Assembly (NCBI GenBank): GCA_040002995.1
Contig: JBDUDK010000093.1
Span: forward strand, 1 to 13,712
Source of the DNA: JBDUDK01 sp040002995
GTDB taxonomy: Bacteria > Actinomycetota > Acidimicrobiia > Acidimicrobiales > Ilumatobacteraceae
Reading direction: 5' to 3'
Length of the DNA stretch: 13,712 nt
Shown: one piece after another, positions 1-6,157 of the stretch
Numbering within the stretch: position 1 is the first letter of the stretch
How the letters are laid out: each line of letters starts with the position of its first letter
Translations under genes and position numbers: made by a program
Notes under the pieces: generated by a model
The model's input: only the letters and a program-made list of their open reading frames with translations
Databases searched by the model: none
Told to the model about the DNA's origin: nothing

Positions 1-475
1 TGTCGTGGGCGAGCGCCCAGAACTCGTCGGCGAAGCGCAGGTCGTAGCAGACGAAAAGACTGCAGCGGAGTCCTTCAACGTCGACGGTCACGTGGCGCGT
101 TCCCGCGGCATAGCGCTCGTGTTCCTTGGCGTAGGAGAAGGGATGGATCTTGTCGTAGGTCGAGCTTTCGCCGTTGGGGCCGGCCAGTACGAACCGGTTC
201 ACCGGACGCGGCAACGCGGGATCGTTCGTCGGGATCGACGCCGCGACCCACACACCGTGCAAACGAGCCTGTTCGGCAAGAAAGCTCGCGCTCGGCCCGT
301 CGGGCGGTTCCTGGATCCGCTCGCTATCGAGCGAGAAACCGGTGGCGAACATTTCGGTGAGCACGACGATCCGCGCGCCGGCGCCGGCGGCGCCCTCGAT
401 CATCGGGGCGACGTGAGCATGGGTTGCCTTCGCGTCCTCCCACACGACGTCGTGCTGCAGGGCGGCGATCTTCAC
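1..475 (-). CDS. Carbon-nitrogen hydrolase (nitrilase family), likely omega-amidase, 3' end outside window
   Basis: The first 158 codons of a nitrilase-superfamily amidase are present; the family is usually about 260 residues. The Glu-Lys-Cys triad is visible: E41 in LTEMFATGF, K109 in YDKIHPFSY and C143 in FVCYDLRF. The KIHPFSYAKEHERY and CYDLRF surroundings resemble the YafV/NIT2 omega-amidase branch, which hydrolyses alpha-keto acid omega-amides such as 2-oxoglutaramate in the cytoplasm. The start is GTG at 475, chosen because it overlaps the TGA of the upstream aminotransferase as GTGA (472-475), a signature of translational coupling, and because MKIAALQHDVVWED is a typical family N-terminus. 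Neighbouring an aminotransferase supports the omega-amidase reading over a generic amidohydrolase or N-carbamoylase. Triad and coupling are seen directly; the substrate is inferred. Confidence 0.9.
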   Translation of the reverse strand, partial: MKIAALQHDVVWEDAKATHAHVAPMIEGAAGAGARIVVLTEMFATGFSLDSERIQEPPDGPSASFLAEQARLHGVWVAASIPTNDPALPRPVNRFVLAGPNGESSTYDKIHPFSYAKEHERYAAGTRHVTVDVEGLRCSLFVCYDLRFADEFWALAHD

Positions 476-1638
476 GACGCCAGCCTCCGGAGCCGGGTGA
501 CCGCCTCGGCGAGCACCTCAGGACGCTTGCAAAAAGCAAAGCGTACGAGCGGTCGACCCTCGGCCTTGTCGTCGTAGAACACGACGCTCGGGATTCCCAC
601 CACACCACATCTATCGGGGAGCGAGCGACAGAACACCTCACCGTCGTCGAAGCCGAGCGGGCGAATGTCGACCGTGACGAAGAACGTGCCCTGCGGCGGA
701 TGCACCTTGAAACCGGCATCGCTCAGGCCCTCACAGATCAGTGCCCGCTTGACCGCCATGTCGGCGGTGTAGCGCGCGAAGTAGCTGTCGGGCAGGCGGA
801 GACCCGTCGCGATCGCCGGTTGGAACGGACCGCCGTTCACGTACGTGAGGAACTGCTTCACGGTGCGGACCGCGCTTACGAGTGCGGCGGGCGCGCAGGC
901 CCAACCAATCTTCCATCCCGTGACCGAGAAGGTCTTGCCTCCACTCGAGATCGTGACCGTGCGCTCCCCCATGCCCGGCAATGTGGCAATGGGAATGTGA
1001 GGACCGTCGAACACGAGATGCTCGTAGACCTCGTCTGAGATCACCACGAGGTCGTGCTCGATCGCCACTGCCGCAATGGCACCCAACTCGGCAACGGTGA
1101 ACACCTTGCCGGTGGGATTGTGGGGCGTGTTGAGCAGGATGACGCGGGTGCGGTTGTTCACGCACGCGCTCAGCTCGGCGGGGTCGAAGCTGTAGTCGGG
1201 GGCGCGCAACACGATCGTTCGACGTTGCGCGCCCGCCATCGCGATGCACGCGGCGTAGCTGTCGTAGAGCGGCTCGAACACGATGACCTCGTCGCCAGGC
1301 CCGAGCAGGGCGAGCAATGAGGCCGCGATCGCCTCGGTGGCTCCTGCGGTGACGAGCACCTCGCTGTCGGGCTCGAAGCGCAGGCCGTAGAAGCGTTCCT
1401 GGTGCTCGACGATGGCCTGACGCAGGCTGGCGATGCCGATGCCCGGTGGATATTGGTTGAAGCCGCTGTCGCGCCCGACCGCGGACGCGGCGGCCGAGAG
1501 CACTTCATCGGGCCCGTCGGTGTCGGGGAACCCCTGACCGAGATTCACCGCACCGGTCGCTGCCGCCAGCGAGGTCATCTCGGCGAAGATTGTCGTCCCA
1601 AAGCCCTGTAGGCGTTCCGTGAGGAACCGCTGTCCCAT
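472..1638 (-). CDS. Class I/II PLP aminotransferase, methionine/glutamine-type (YbdL/KAT-like)
   Basis: A 388-residue fold-type I aminotransferase of normal length. Landmarks in order are VNLGQGFPD (31-39), the GPGDEV turn (113-118), FEPLYDSY (121-128), NTPHNPTGKVF with the cofactor Asn (170-180), SDEVYEHLVFDG with the PLP Asp202 and Tyr205, and SSGGKTFSVTGWKIGW with the Schiff-base lysine at K235. Near the C-terminus LVRFAFCKR carries the substrate carboxylate Arg. NLGQGFPD and GGKTFSVTGWKIGW are typical of the kynurenine/glutamine/methionine aminotransferase group that includes E. coli YbdL. The gene starts 21 bp after the carboxylase stop, with a GGTAGG-like site about 10 nt upstream of the ATG, and overlaps the amidase by 4 bp. 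Expected role: transamination of methionine, glutamine or aromatic amino acids, with the amidase pulling the reaction forward. An aspartate/LL-DAP aminotransferase is less likely. Confidence 0.93.
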   Translation of the reverse strand: MGQRFLTERLQGFGTTIFAEMTSLAAATGAVNLGQGFPDTDGPDEVLSAAASAVGRDSGFNQYPPGIGIASLRQAIVEHQERFYGLRFEPDSEVLVTAGATEAIAASLLALLGPGDEVIVFEPLYDSYAACIAMAGAQRRTIVLRAPDYSFDPAELSACVNNRTRVILLNTPHNPTGKVFTVAELGAIAAVAIEHDLVVISDEVYEHLVFDGPHIPIATLPGMGERTVTISSGGKTFSVTGWKIGWACAPAALVSAVRTVKQFLTYVNGGPFQPAIATGLRLPDSYFARYTADMAVKRALICEGLSDAGFKVHPPQGTFFVTVDIRPLGFDDGEVFCRSLPDRCGVVGIPSVVFYDDKAEGRPLVRFAFCKRPEVLAEAVTRLRRLAS

Positions 1639-1659
1639 AGATGTCGAACCTACCTGGAC

Positions 1660-3240
1660 TCAGACGGGGAATACACCGTGCTTACGCCACGGCCGCTCGA
1701 GATGTTTGGTCGACGACACCTGCAAACCCTTCCAAATCGCCAGGCGGGTCTCGGCCGGATCGATGACGTCGTCGACCTGAGCGTGGCCCGCGGCGATGTA
1801 AGGATCGATGTTCTTGCGAAACTCCTCGGCCATCCGCACCTTGGCCTCGCCCCGCTCCTTCGGATCGCTGTACTGGTCGAGCACCTTTCGTTGTGTGATC
1901 TCGACCATGCCGTCGGGACCCATCACCGCAATCTCGGCCGTCGGCCATATCGCGATGTAGTCGGCCTCGTACGCGGTGCCGTTCATCACGAAGTATCCGG
2001 CGCCGTAGCTCTTGCGCAACACGATCGAGACCTTGGGCACGGTGGCCTCGCTGACCGCAAAGAGCATCTTGGCGCCGTGACGGATGATGCCTTGCTTCTC
2101 GACCGCCGAGCCGACGATGAAGCCGGGCACGTCGTGGAGAAACACCAGCGGGATGCCAAACGCGTCGCACAGCCAGACGAACCGCGCCGCCTTGTCGGCG
2201 GCGTTCACATCGAGTGCCCCGCCGAGCACCATCGGGTTCGACGCCACGAATCCCGCGGGCTGCCCACCGACGCGGCCGAAACCCGTCACGACGTTGCGGG
2301 CGAAGGCCGGCTTCATCGGGAAGAACTCGCCGTCGTCGACCAGCAACGCCACGACCTTGTTCATGTCGTACGCCCGCCGCGGCGCGGTCGGCACGATGCG
2401 GTACAGCTCCTCGACGCGCCGATCGACAGGATCATTCGTCGCTTTGACGGGGGGCGCTTCGCGGTTATGACTCGGAAAGAACGAGAGGTATTGACGGACG
2501 ACTGAGAGGCATTCCTCGTCGGAGCCCACCTCGAGGTCGGCCACACCGGAGATCTTGGTGTGGACCTCTGTGCCCCCCATCTCCTCTTCCGTGACGTCCT
2601 CTCCCGTAGCCGCCCGTACGAGATGGCGACCGCCGAGCGCCATGGATGACGTCCCTTTCACCATGGGGATGAAGTCGGCGAGGGCGGGGATGTACGCGGT
2701 GCCCGCGGAACAGTGGCCCAGCATCGCGGCCACTTGGGGCACGACGCCGCTCATGGTCACCTGCTCCCGAAACAACGCGCCTGCCTCGGCGAACGTCGAT
2801 CCGCTCGATGACTGGATGCGCGCGCCCGCGGAATCGAGTAGCCAAACGATCGGGATGCGCTGACGCAGGGCGAGTTCGCGCATTCTCCCCGTCTTGGTCT
2901 CGCCGATCGCCCCCATCGACCCGGCGAGGACCGTGAAGTCGTAGGCGCAGATCGCGACGCGACGGCCGTCGATCTCTCCGATGCCGGCAACCATCCCGTC
3001 GGCCGCGAGATAGCCGCGCTCGGCGGTGAGTACGGGGTCCATCGAATCGGCCAGCTGCGCGAACTCCACGAACGTGCCGGGGTCGAGCAGAAGGTCGATG
3101 CGTTCCCGAACCGGAAGCTTGTTCTGGCTCCGCTGCCGCTCGATGAGTTTTGGGCCTCCCATTTCGAGCGCGCGCCCCTTACGCTCTGCGAGGCCTTCGA
3201 CCAGCGGTTGCCAGTCGTAGAGGTTGGGCTGGTCCGTCAC
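1660..3240 (-). CDS. Acyl-CoA carboxylase carboxyltransferase (beta) subunit
   Basis: A 526-residue carboxyltransferase of the propionyl-/methylcrotonyl-/acetyl-CoA carboxylase family, which moves CO2 from carboxybiotin to an acyl-CoA in the cytoplasm. The N-terminal half has VRERIDLLLDPGTFVEF (44-60), the LLDSAGARIQ oxyanion region (134-143) and MGGTEVHTKISGVAD (221-235). The C-terminal half has NPMVLGGALDVNAADKAARF (335-354), FLHDVPGFIVGSAVE (367-381) and WPTAEIAVMGPDGMVEI (432-448). The start is GTG at 3240 with a GGGGGA ribosome site 4 nt upstream. No biotin carboxylase, BCCP or epsilon subunit lies in the window, so the alpha partner must be elsewhere. The acyl specificity residue region reads YGAGYFVMNG (412-421), unlike the Asp or Ile/Cys of well-known PccB and AccB types. 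Which acyl-CoA is used is unknown; linkage to an aminotransferase and crotonase suggests amino-acid or fatty-acid catabolism. Confidence 0.95.
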   Translation of the reverse strand: MTDQPNLYDWQPLVEGLAERKGRALEMGGPKLIERQRSQNKLPVRERIDLLLDPGTFVEFAQLADSMDPVLTAERGYLAADGMVAGIGEIDGRRVAICAYDFTVLAGSMGAIGETKTGRMRELALRQRIPIVWLLDSAGARIQSSSGSTFAEAGALFREQVTMSGVVPQVAAMLGHCSAGTAYIPALADFIPMVKGTSSMALGGRHLVRAATGEDVTEEEMGGTEVHTKISGVADLEVGSDEECLSVVRQYLSFFPSHNREAPPVKATNDPVDRRVEELYRIVPTAPRRAYDMNKVVALLVDDGEFFPMKPAFARNVVTGFGRVGGQPAGFVASNPMVLGGALDVNAADKAARFVWLCDAFGIPLVFLHDVPGFIVGSAVEKQGIIRHGAKMLFAVSEATVPKVSIVLRKSYGAGYFVMNGTAYEADYIAIWPTAEIAVMGPDGMVEITQRKVLDQYSDPKERGEAKVRMAEEFRKNIDPYIAAGHAQVDDVIDPAETRLAIWKGLQVSSTKHLERPWRKHGVFPV

Positions 3241-3244
3241 GATT

Positions 3245-3250
3245 CCCCCA
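3245..3250 (-). promoter_or_regulatory. Shine-Dalgarno site fixing the GTG start of the carboxyltransferase
   Basis: On the minus strand the sequence reads TGGGGGAATCGTG. The purine run is centred about 7 nt before the GTG at 3240 and supports this start; no other start with a comparable site is seen. The rest of the 162-bp gap up to the crotonase stop at 3403 shows no convincing gene. It does contain an AT-richer patch (GTGTTTATCTGAGG, around 3286-3302) that might hold a promoter. Confidence 0.55.
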
Positions 3251-3402
3251 AACAGCTTGTTTGCGACTCGGACGGAGCCGATCTTGCCTCAGATAAACAC
3301 CCGCACCTTTGCGGCGTCGTTATCGCCGTGCTCGTGGCGCATGCGATTCGCGGATGTCTTCCCGCCGACGCCGTCGCCGCGCTGGCCAGTCGCAACGACT
3401 GA

Positions 3403-4191
3403 TCAGCGCCCCTTCCATTCCGGCTTTCGCTTCTCGGCGAAGGCCTTGAGACCCTCGCCGGCGTCCTCGAGTTGCGTGGTGATCGTCAGAAGGGGATGCA
3501 GCGAACGCAGGGCGTCGTCGGCCGCTTGGTCCCAAACGGCGTAGAACGCGTCACGGCCGAGCTTGACGATGGCCGGCGACTTCGACGCCAGTGTGCGCGT
3601 CAATTCGTCGACTGTCGCATCAAGCTCGGCCACGGGCACAACCGTATTCACGAAGCCGATGCGTTCGGCCTCGGCCGCTCCCACCCTGCGGCCTGTCAGC
3701 ATCAGCTCGAGCGCCTTTTTGGGTGGCATCGAGCGCATGAGCGGCACCGTGATCATCATCGGCCACAGACCGACATCGATCTCGGGCGTTCCGAACTGTG
3801 CGTCTTCGGCCGCGATCACGAAGTCGCACATCAGCGCGACACCAAAGCCTCCCGCGAGCGCGAAACCGCGGACCCGTGCGATCGTTGGCTTGCCGAGCTC
3901 CCACACATCTCGAAACAGGCGGGCGAGCTCACCGCGCGCCTCGTGGAGATCCGCGAAGCCCGCTCCCTCCGCCATGCCAGAGAGATCGGCACCCGCGGAG
4001 AACGCCCTGTCTCCGGCCCCCGTGATCACGACGACACGAACATCGGGGTCGGCCTTGGCCGCGGCAACCGCCCCGCGAAGCTCGCTCATCACCGTCCACG
4101 ACAGGGCGTTGCGGCGATCGGGCCGGTTGATCGTGATCGTGGCGACGTGCTCGTGCACGTCGTAGAGGAGCGCCTCGAAGGTTGGTGCCAT
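3403..4191 (-). CDS. Enoyl-CoA hydratase/isomerase (crotonase) family protein
   Basis: A 262-residue crotonase-fold protein when started at ATG 4191, where MAPTFEALLYDVHEHVAT aligns with the usual family N-terminus. A longer open frame to 4284 adds a basic, family-unlike extension and is not used; ATG 4215 is possible. The CoA and oxyanion-hole segments are AFSAGADL (64-71) and GFALAGGFGVALMCD (109-123), followed by AQFGTPEIDVGLWP (131-144). Of the two catalytic glutamates of true hydratases, the first (in GGGCEL of rat hydratase) is Gly117 here, while the second is kept as E137. Water addition across the double bond is therefore doubtful; isomerase, thioesterase-like or other crotonase chemistry is as likely. 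It lies 162 bp upstream of the carboxyltransferase on the same strand, perhaps in the same catabolic unit. Confidence 0.92.
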   Translation of the reverse strand: MAPTFEALLYDVHEHVATITINRPDRRNALSWTVMSELRGAVAAAKADPDVRVVVITGAGDRAFSAGADLSGMAEGAGFADLHEARGELARLFRDVWELGKPTIARVRGFALAGGFGVALMCDFVIAAEDAQFGTPEIDVGLWPMMITVPLMRSMPPKKALELMLTGRRVGAAEAERIGFVNTVVPVAELDATVDELTRTLASKSPAIVKLGRDAFYAVWDQAADDALRSLHPLLTITTQLEDAGEGLKAFAEKRKPEWKGR

Positions 4192-4198
4192 GAGGACG

Positions 4199-4208
4199 AC
4201 GTTATTCT
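4199..4208. promoter_or_regulatory. Candidate overlapping divergent -10 elements (leaderless type)
   Basis: Only 22 bp separate the crotonase ATG (4191, minus) from the membrane-peptide ATG (4214, plus). Inside this gap TATTCT (4203-4208, plus) ends 5 nt before ATG 4214, and TAACGT (4204-4199, minus) ends 7 nt before ATG 4191. Both fit the TAnnnT -10 pattern at near-leaderless spacing. This is a pattern match on very short motifs; no clear -35 boxes were found. Confidence 0.3.
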
Positions 4209-4213
4209 CCGGC

Positions 4214-4471
4214 ATGCCCCACGATGACCCGGTGCGAGCGCGGCGCGCTCGTGTGGCGCGTGCGAGTCTCTTGGCCAACCGCATCGGCTACCTGTTCTTC
4301 GCGGTCGCCGTGGCCGTGTTCATCATCGGCTTCGCGGTCGGCTTCACGGGGGCGATCGTCGCCATCGTCGTGACTGCCCTCGTTGTGGGATCCCTGCTGC
4401 TCGCGCCGGCGATCGTGCTCGGCTACGCGATCAAGGCCGCGGAGCGCGACGACCGCGACCACGGCCGCTGA
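4214..4471 (+). CDS. Small two-helix membrane protein, unknown function
   Basis: An 85-residue protein starting MPHDDPVRARRARVARAS. A basic N-terminus is followed by two hydrophobic segments, about residues 24-44 (LFFAVAVAVFIIGFAVG) and 47-68 (AIVAIVVTALVVGSLLLAP), then a charged tail ending ERDDRDHGR. The positive-inside rule favours both ends in the cytoplasm. ATG 4214 is preferred; an in-frame ATG at 4190 would add MRTTLFSG and overlap the crotonase start. The gene ends 26 bp before the TetR gene on the same strand, so the two may be cotranscribed and the peptide could be the regulator's target, though nothing shows this directly. No conserved motif is recognised, and it is too small and plain to be an SMR-type transporter. 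Confidence 0.72.
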   Translation: MPHDDPVRARRARVARASLLANRIGYLFFAVAVAVFIIGFAVGFTGAIVAIVVTALVVGSLLLAPAIVLGYAIKAAERDDRDHGR

Positions 4472-4497
4472 CCGGCTTCGGGTACCGTCCGCTGAGC

Positions 4498-5082
4498 ATG
4501 TCGATGCGCCTTCCCGCCTCCGAACGCCGAGACCAACTCATGGCCACCGCGCTCGAGGTATTTGCCCGTCAGGGGTTCCACGCGACCTCGATGAACGAGA
4601 TCGCCGATGCCGCGGGGGTCACGAAGCCCGTTCTGTACCAGCACTTCACGTCGAAGCGGGGGCTGTATCTCGAGTTGCTGTCCGACGTGGGCAACCATCT
4701 CCTCGAAGCCATCGCGAAGGCGACGGCCAACGCCGGCTCGCCGCGGGCGCAAGTCGAGCGCGGTTTCGCCGCGTACTTCCAGTGGGTCGCCGACGATCAC
4801 GACGCGTTCAGGCTGCTGTTCGGCAGCGGCGCCCGGCGCGACGAAGAGTTCGCCGACGCCGTTCGCCGGGTCGAAAGCGCTGTCGCCGAGGCCATCGCTT
4901 CGTTGATCGCCGCCGACATCGACGACGATCACCGCTCATTGCTCGCGTACGGCCTGGTCGGTCTCGCCGAGGGGACGAGCCGCCGGCTCGTAGCCGGCGC
5001 CACCCCGTTTGATCCGCAGCGCGTCGCGGCCCGGGTGGCCGATCTCGCATACGCGGGCCTGCGGAGCGTGCGGCGCCCCTAG
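4498..5082 (+). CDS. TetR/AcrR family transcriptional regulator
   Basis: A 194-residue regulator of typical TetR length. The N-terminal DNA-binding domain is clear: RRDQLMATALEVFARQGFHA (10-29), then SMNEIADAAGVTKPVLYQHF (31-50) forming the helix-turn-helix, and TSKRGLYLELL. The rest (60-194) is the variable ligand-binding domain with no family-specific signature. ATG 4498 is used; ATG 4504 (MRLPASERRDQ) is an alternative, and no strong ribosome site decides between them. A TACCGT motif at 4483-4488 could be a -10 element, giving a very short leader. It follows the small membrane peptide by 26 bp and converges on pirin with a 10-bp gap. The ligand and regulon are unknown; the divergent crotonase/carboxylase unit, the membrane peptide and pirin are all candidate targets. 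Confidence 0.93.
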   Translation: MSMRLPASERRDQLMATALEVFARQGFHATSMNEIADAAGVTKPVLYQHFTSKRGLYLELLSDVGNHLLEAIAKATANAGSPRAQVERGFAAYFQWVADDHDAFRLLFGSGARRDEEFADAVRRVESAVAEAIASLIAADIDDDHRSLLAYGLVGLAEGTSRRLVAGATPFDPQRVAARVADLAYAGLRSVRRP

Positions 5083-5106
5083 CTCAAGTCGGCTAGCTCA
5101 GGTCAA
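5079..5106. repeat. 14-bp imperfect tandem repeat at the TetR/pirin convergent junction
   Basis: Two adjacent units begin CTAGCTCAAGTC (5079-5090) and CTAGCTCAGGTC (5093-5104), 14 bp apart with one mismatch over 12 bp. Read on the minus strand each encodes Asp-Leu-Ser-stop, the exact C-terminus of pirin. The outer unit therefore looks like a duplicated copy of pirin's 3' end, and its CTAG also supplies the TetR stop codon. Confidence 0.75.
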
Positions 5107-6079
5107 CCGCGGGAATGACGCCCATGCGGCCGGCCTGGTAGTCGTCCAACGCAGTGAGAATCTCGGCCCGCGTGTTCATTACGAACGGTCCGTAGTGCGC
5201 GATCGATTCGCCAATCCGAGCTCCGCCGAGGAGCAGCACGTCGAGGCGACCACTCGTCAGCTCGGCGTCCGTCCCCACCTGGTGCTCGTCGGCACGCAGG
5301 GTGAGCGCGTCACCGGGTCCGAACACGACGAGATCGTGGTCGCGAATCGGCCTCGCCTCCCGACCGGCAAAGCCTTGGCCGGCGAGCACGTACGCCATGG
5401 CGCTGAAATCGGGACGCCACGGGAGGTCCAACCCGGCTCCGGGCTCGATGGTGGCATGGGCGTAGGTGATCGGAGTGTGGGTGACGCCGGGTCCGTCGTG
5501 GCCCGCGAGGGAGCCCGCGATGACCCTGATGAGCGCGCCACCGTCGTGGGAGGTGAGCAGGACGAGGTTGTCCTTGGTGATGGCCTGGTAGCGGGGCGGG
5601 GTGAACTTCAACGCCGACGGCAGATTGACCCACAGCTGCACGCCGTGGTTGAGGCCGCCGCGCTTGAAGGTCGCTTCGCTGGGCAGTTCGTCGTGGAGGA
5701 TGCCCGCGCCCGCGGTCATCCACTGCGTGTCACCCTCGCCGATCGTGCCGCCACCACCGTTGGAATCGTGGTGCGTGACCTCGCCGTCGAGCAGATAGGT
5801 CACCGTCTCGAACCCGCGATGCGGGTGCCACGGCGCGCCTTTGGCCTCGTTCGGCGCATTGATGGTGGGACCCAGTTGGTCGAGGAGCAGGAACGGGTCG
5901 GCCTCCTGCATGCCCAGGGCGCCGGGGAAGGGACGCCAGACTTCGAATCCGGCACCTTCCGTGACGTGTTGAGCAGGGACGACGCGCGTGACCCCGCGCC
6001 AAGCGCCGGTCGTCGCGGGGCGTTCGACTCTGGGGAGGACGAGGAGGTCGGTAGCAGTGATGGCGGGCATGCGGTGCAT
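5093..6079 (-). CDS. Pirin family protein (cupin-fold, metal-binding)
   Basis: A 328-residue bicupin of the pirin family, whose members include iron-dependent quercetinase-like enzymes and stress-associated cofactors. The four metal ligands are all present: H85 and H87 in WHPHRGFETVTY, H129 and E131 in GILHDELP, matching His56/His58/His101/Glu103 of human pirin in spacing. Other family hallmarks are DPFLLLDQLGP (61-71), WMTAGAGILH (120-129) and LQLWVNLP-like VQLWVNLP (147-154), plus a C-terminal cupin ending in PAVDLS. The open frame begins at ATG 6079, but a consensus TATAAT at 6083-6078 overlaps that codon. The in-frame ATG at 6070 (MPAITATDLL) is then the more likely leaderless start, giving 325 residues. 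Activity (quercetinase or redox cofactor) cannot be told from sequence. Confidence 0.95.
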   Translation of the reverse strand: MHRMPAITATDLLVLPRVERPATTGAWRGVTRVVPAQHVTEGAGFEVWRPFPGALGMQEADPFLLLDQLGPTINAPNEAKGAPWHPHRGFETVTYLLDGEVTHHDSNGGGGTIGEGDTQWMTAGAGILHDELPSEATFKRGGLNHGVQLWVNLPSALKFTPPRYQAITKDNLVLLTSHDGGALIRVIAGSLAGHDGPGVTHTPITYAHATIEPGAGLDLPWRPDFSAMAYVLAGQGFAGREARPIRDHDLVVFGPGDALTLRADEHQVGTDAELTSGRLDVLLLGGARIGESIAHYGPFVMNTRAEILTALDDYQAGRMGVIPAVDLS

Positions 6080-6106
6080 TATAGTTCAGATTTGAACGAA
6101 ACCAAC
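6078..6106 (-). promoter_or_regulatory. Pirin promoter: TATAAT with an inverted-repeat operator in the spacer
   Basis: On the minus strand TATAAT (6083-6078) is followed after 7 nt by ATG 6070, consistent with a leaderless transcript. A weak -35 candidate, TTGGTT, lies 16 bp upstream. The spacer is filled by GTTCA-N4-TGAAC (6084-6097), a perfect 5-bp-arm inverted repeat in an otherwise GC-rich region. A dimeric repressor binding between -35 and -10 would block polymerase. The protein that binds is unknown. Confidence 0.55.
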
Positions 6107-6157
6107 CTCTGCCGCCGCCGCTCTCACGGGTCTACCGTGACCATCGGTGGGTAGCCC

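Noticed and set aside
5..577. Long plus-strand open frames over 1-1040 (190 and 204 codons)
   Set aside because: They lie opposite the nitrilase and aminotransferase, are Arg/Asp/His-rich with no family pattern, and the minus-strand frames carry full catalytic motifs.
3208..3402. 64-codon plus-strand frame with a hydrophobic stretch in the carboxylase/crotonase gap
   Set aside because: It begins inside the carboxylase gene, has no ribosome site and no recognisable family; high GC explains the open frame.
3286..3402. Possible carboxylase epsilon subunit on the minus strand in the 162-bp gap
   Set aside because: The only minus frame ends at a TGA after a 17-codon ATG frame and lacks the epsilon-subunit pattern.
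4192..4284. Extended crotonase start at 4284
   Set aside because: The added residues are Arg/Ala-rich, overlap the divergent membrane-protein gene, and do not match crotonase N-termini.
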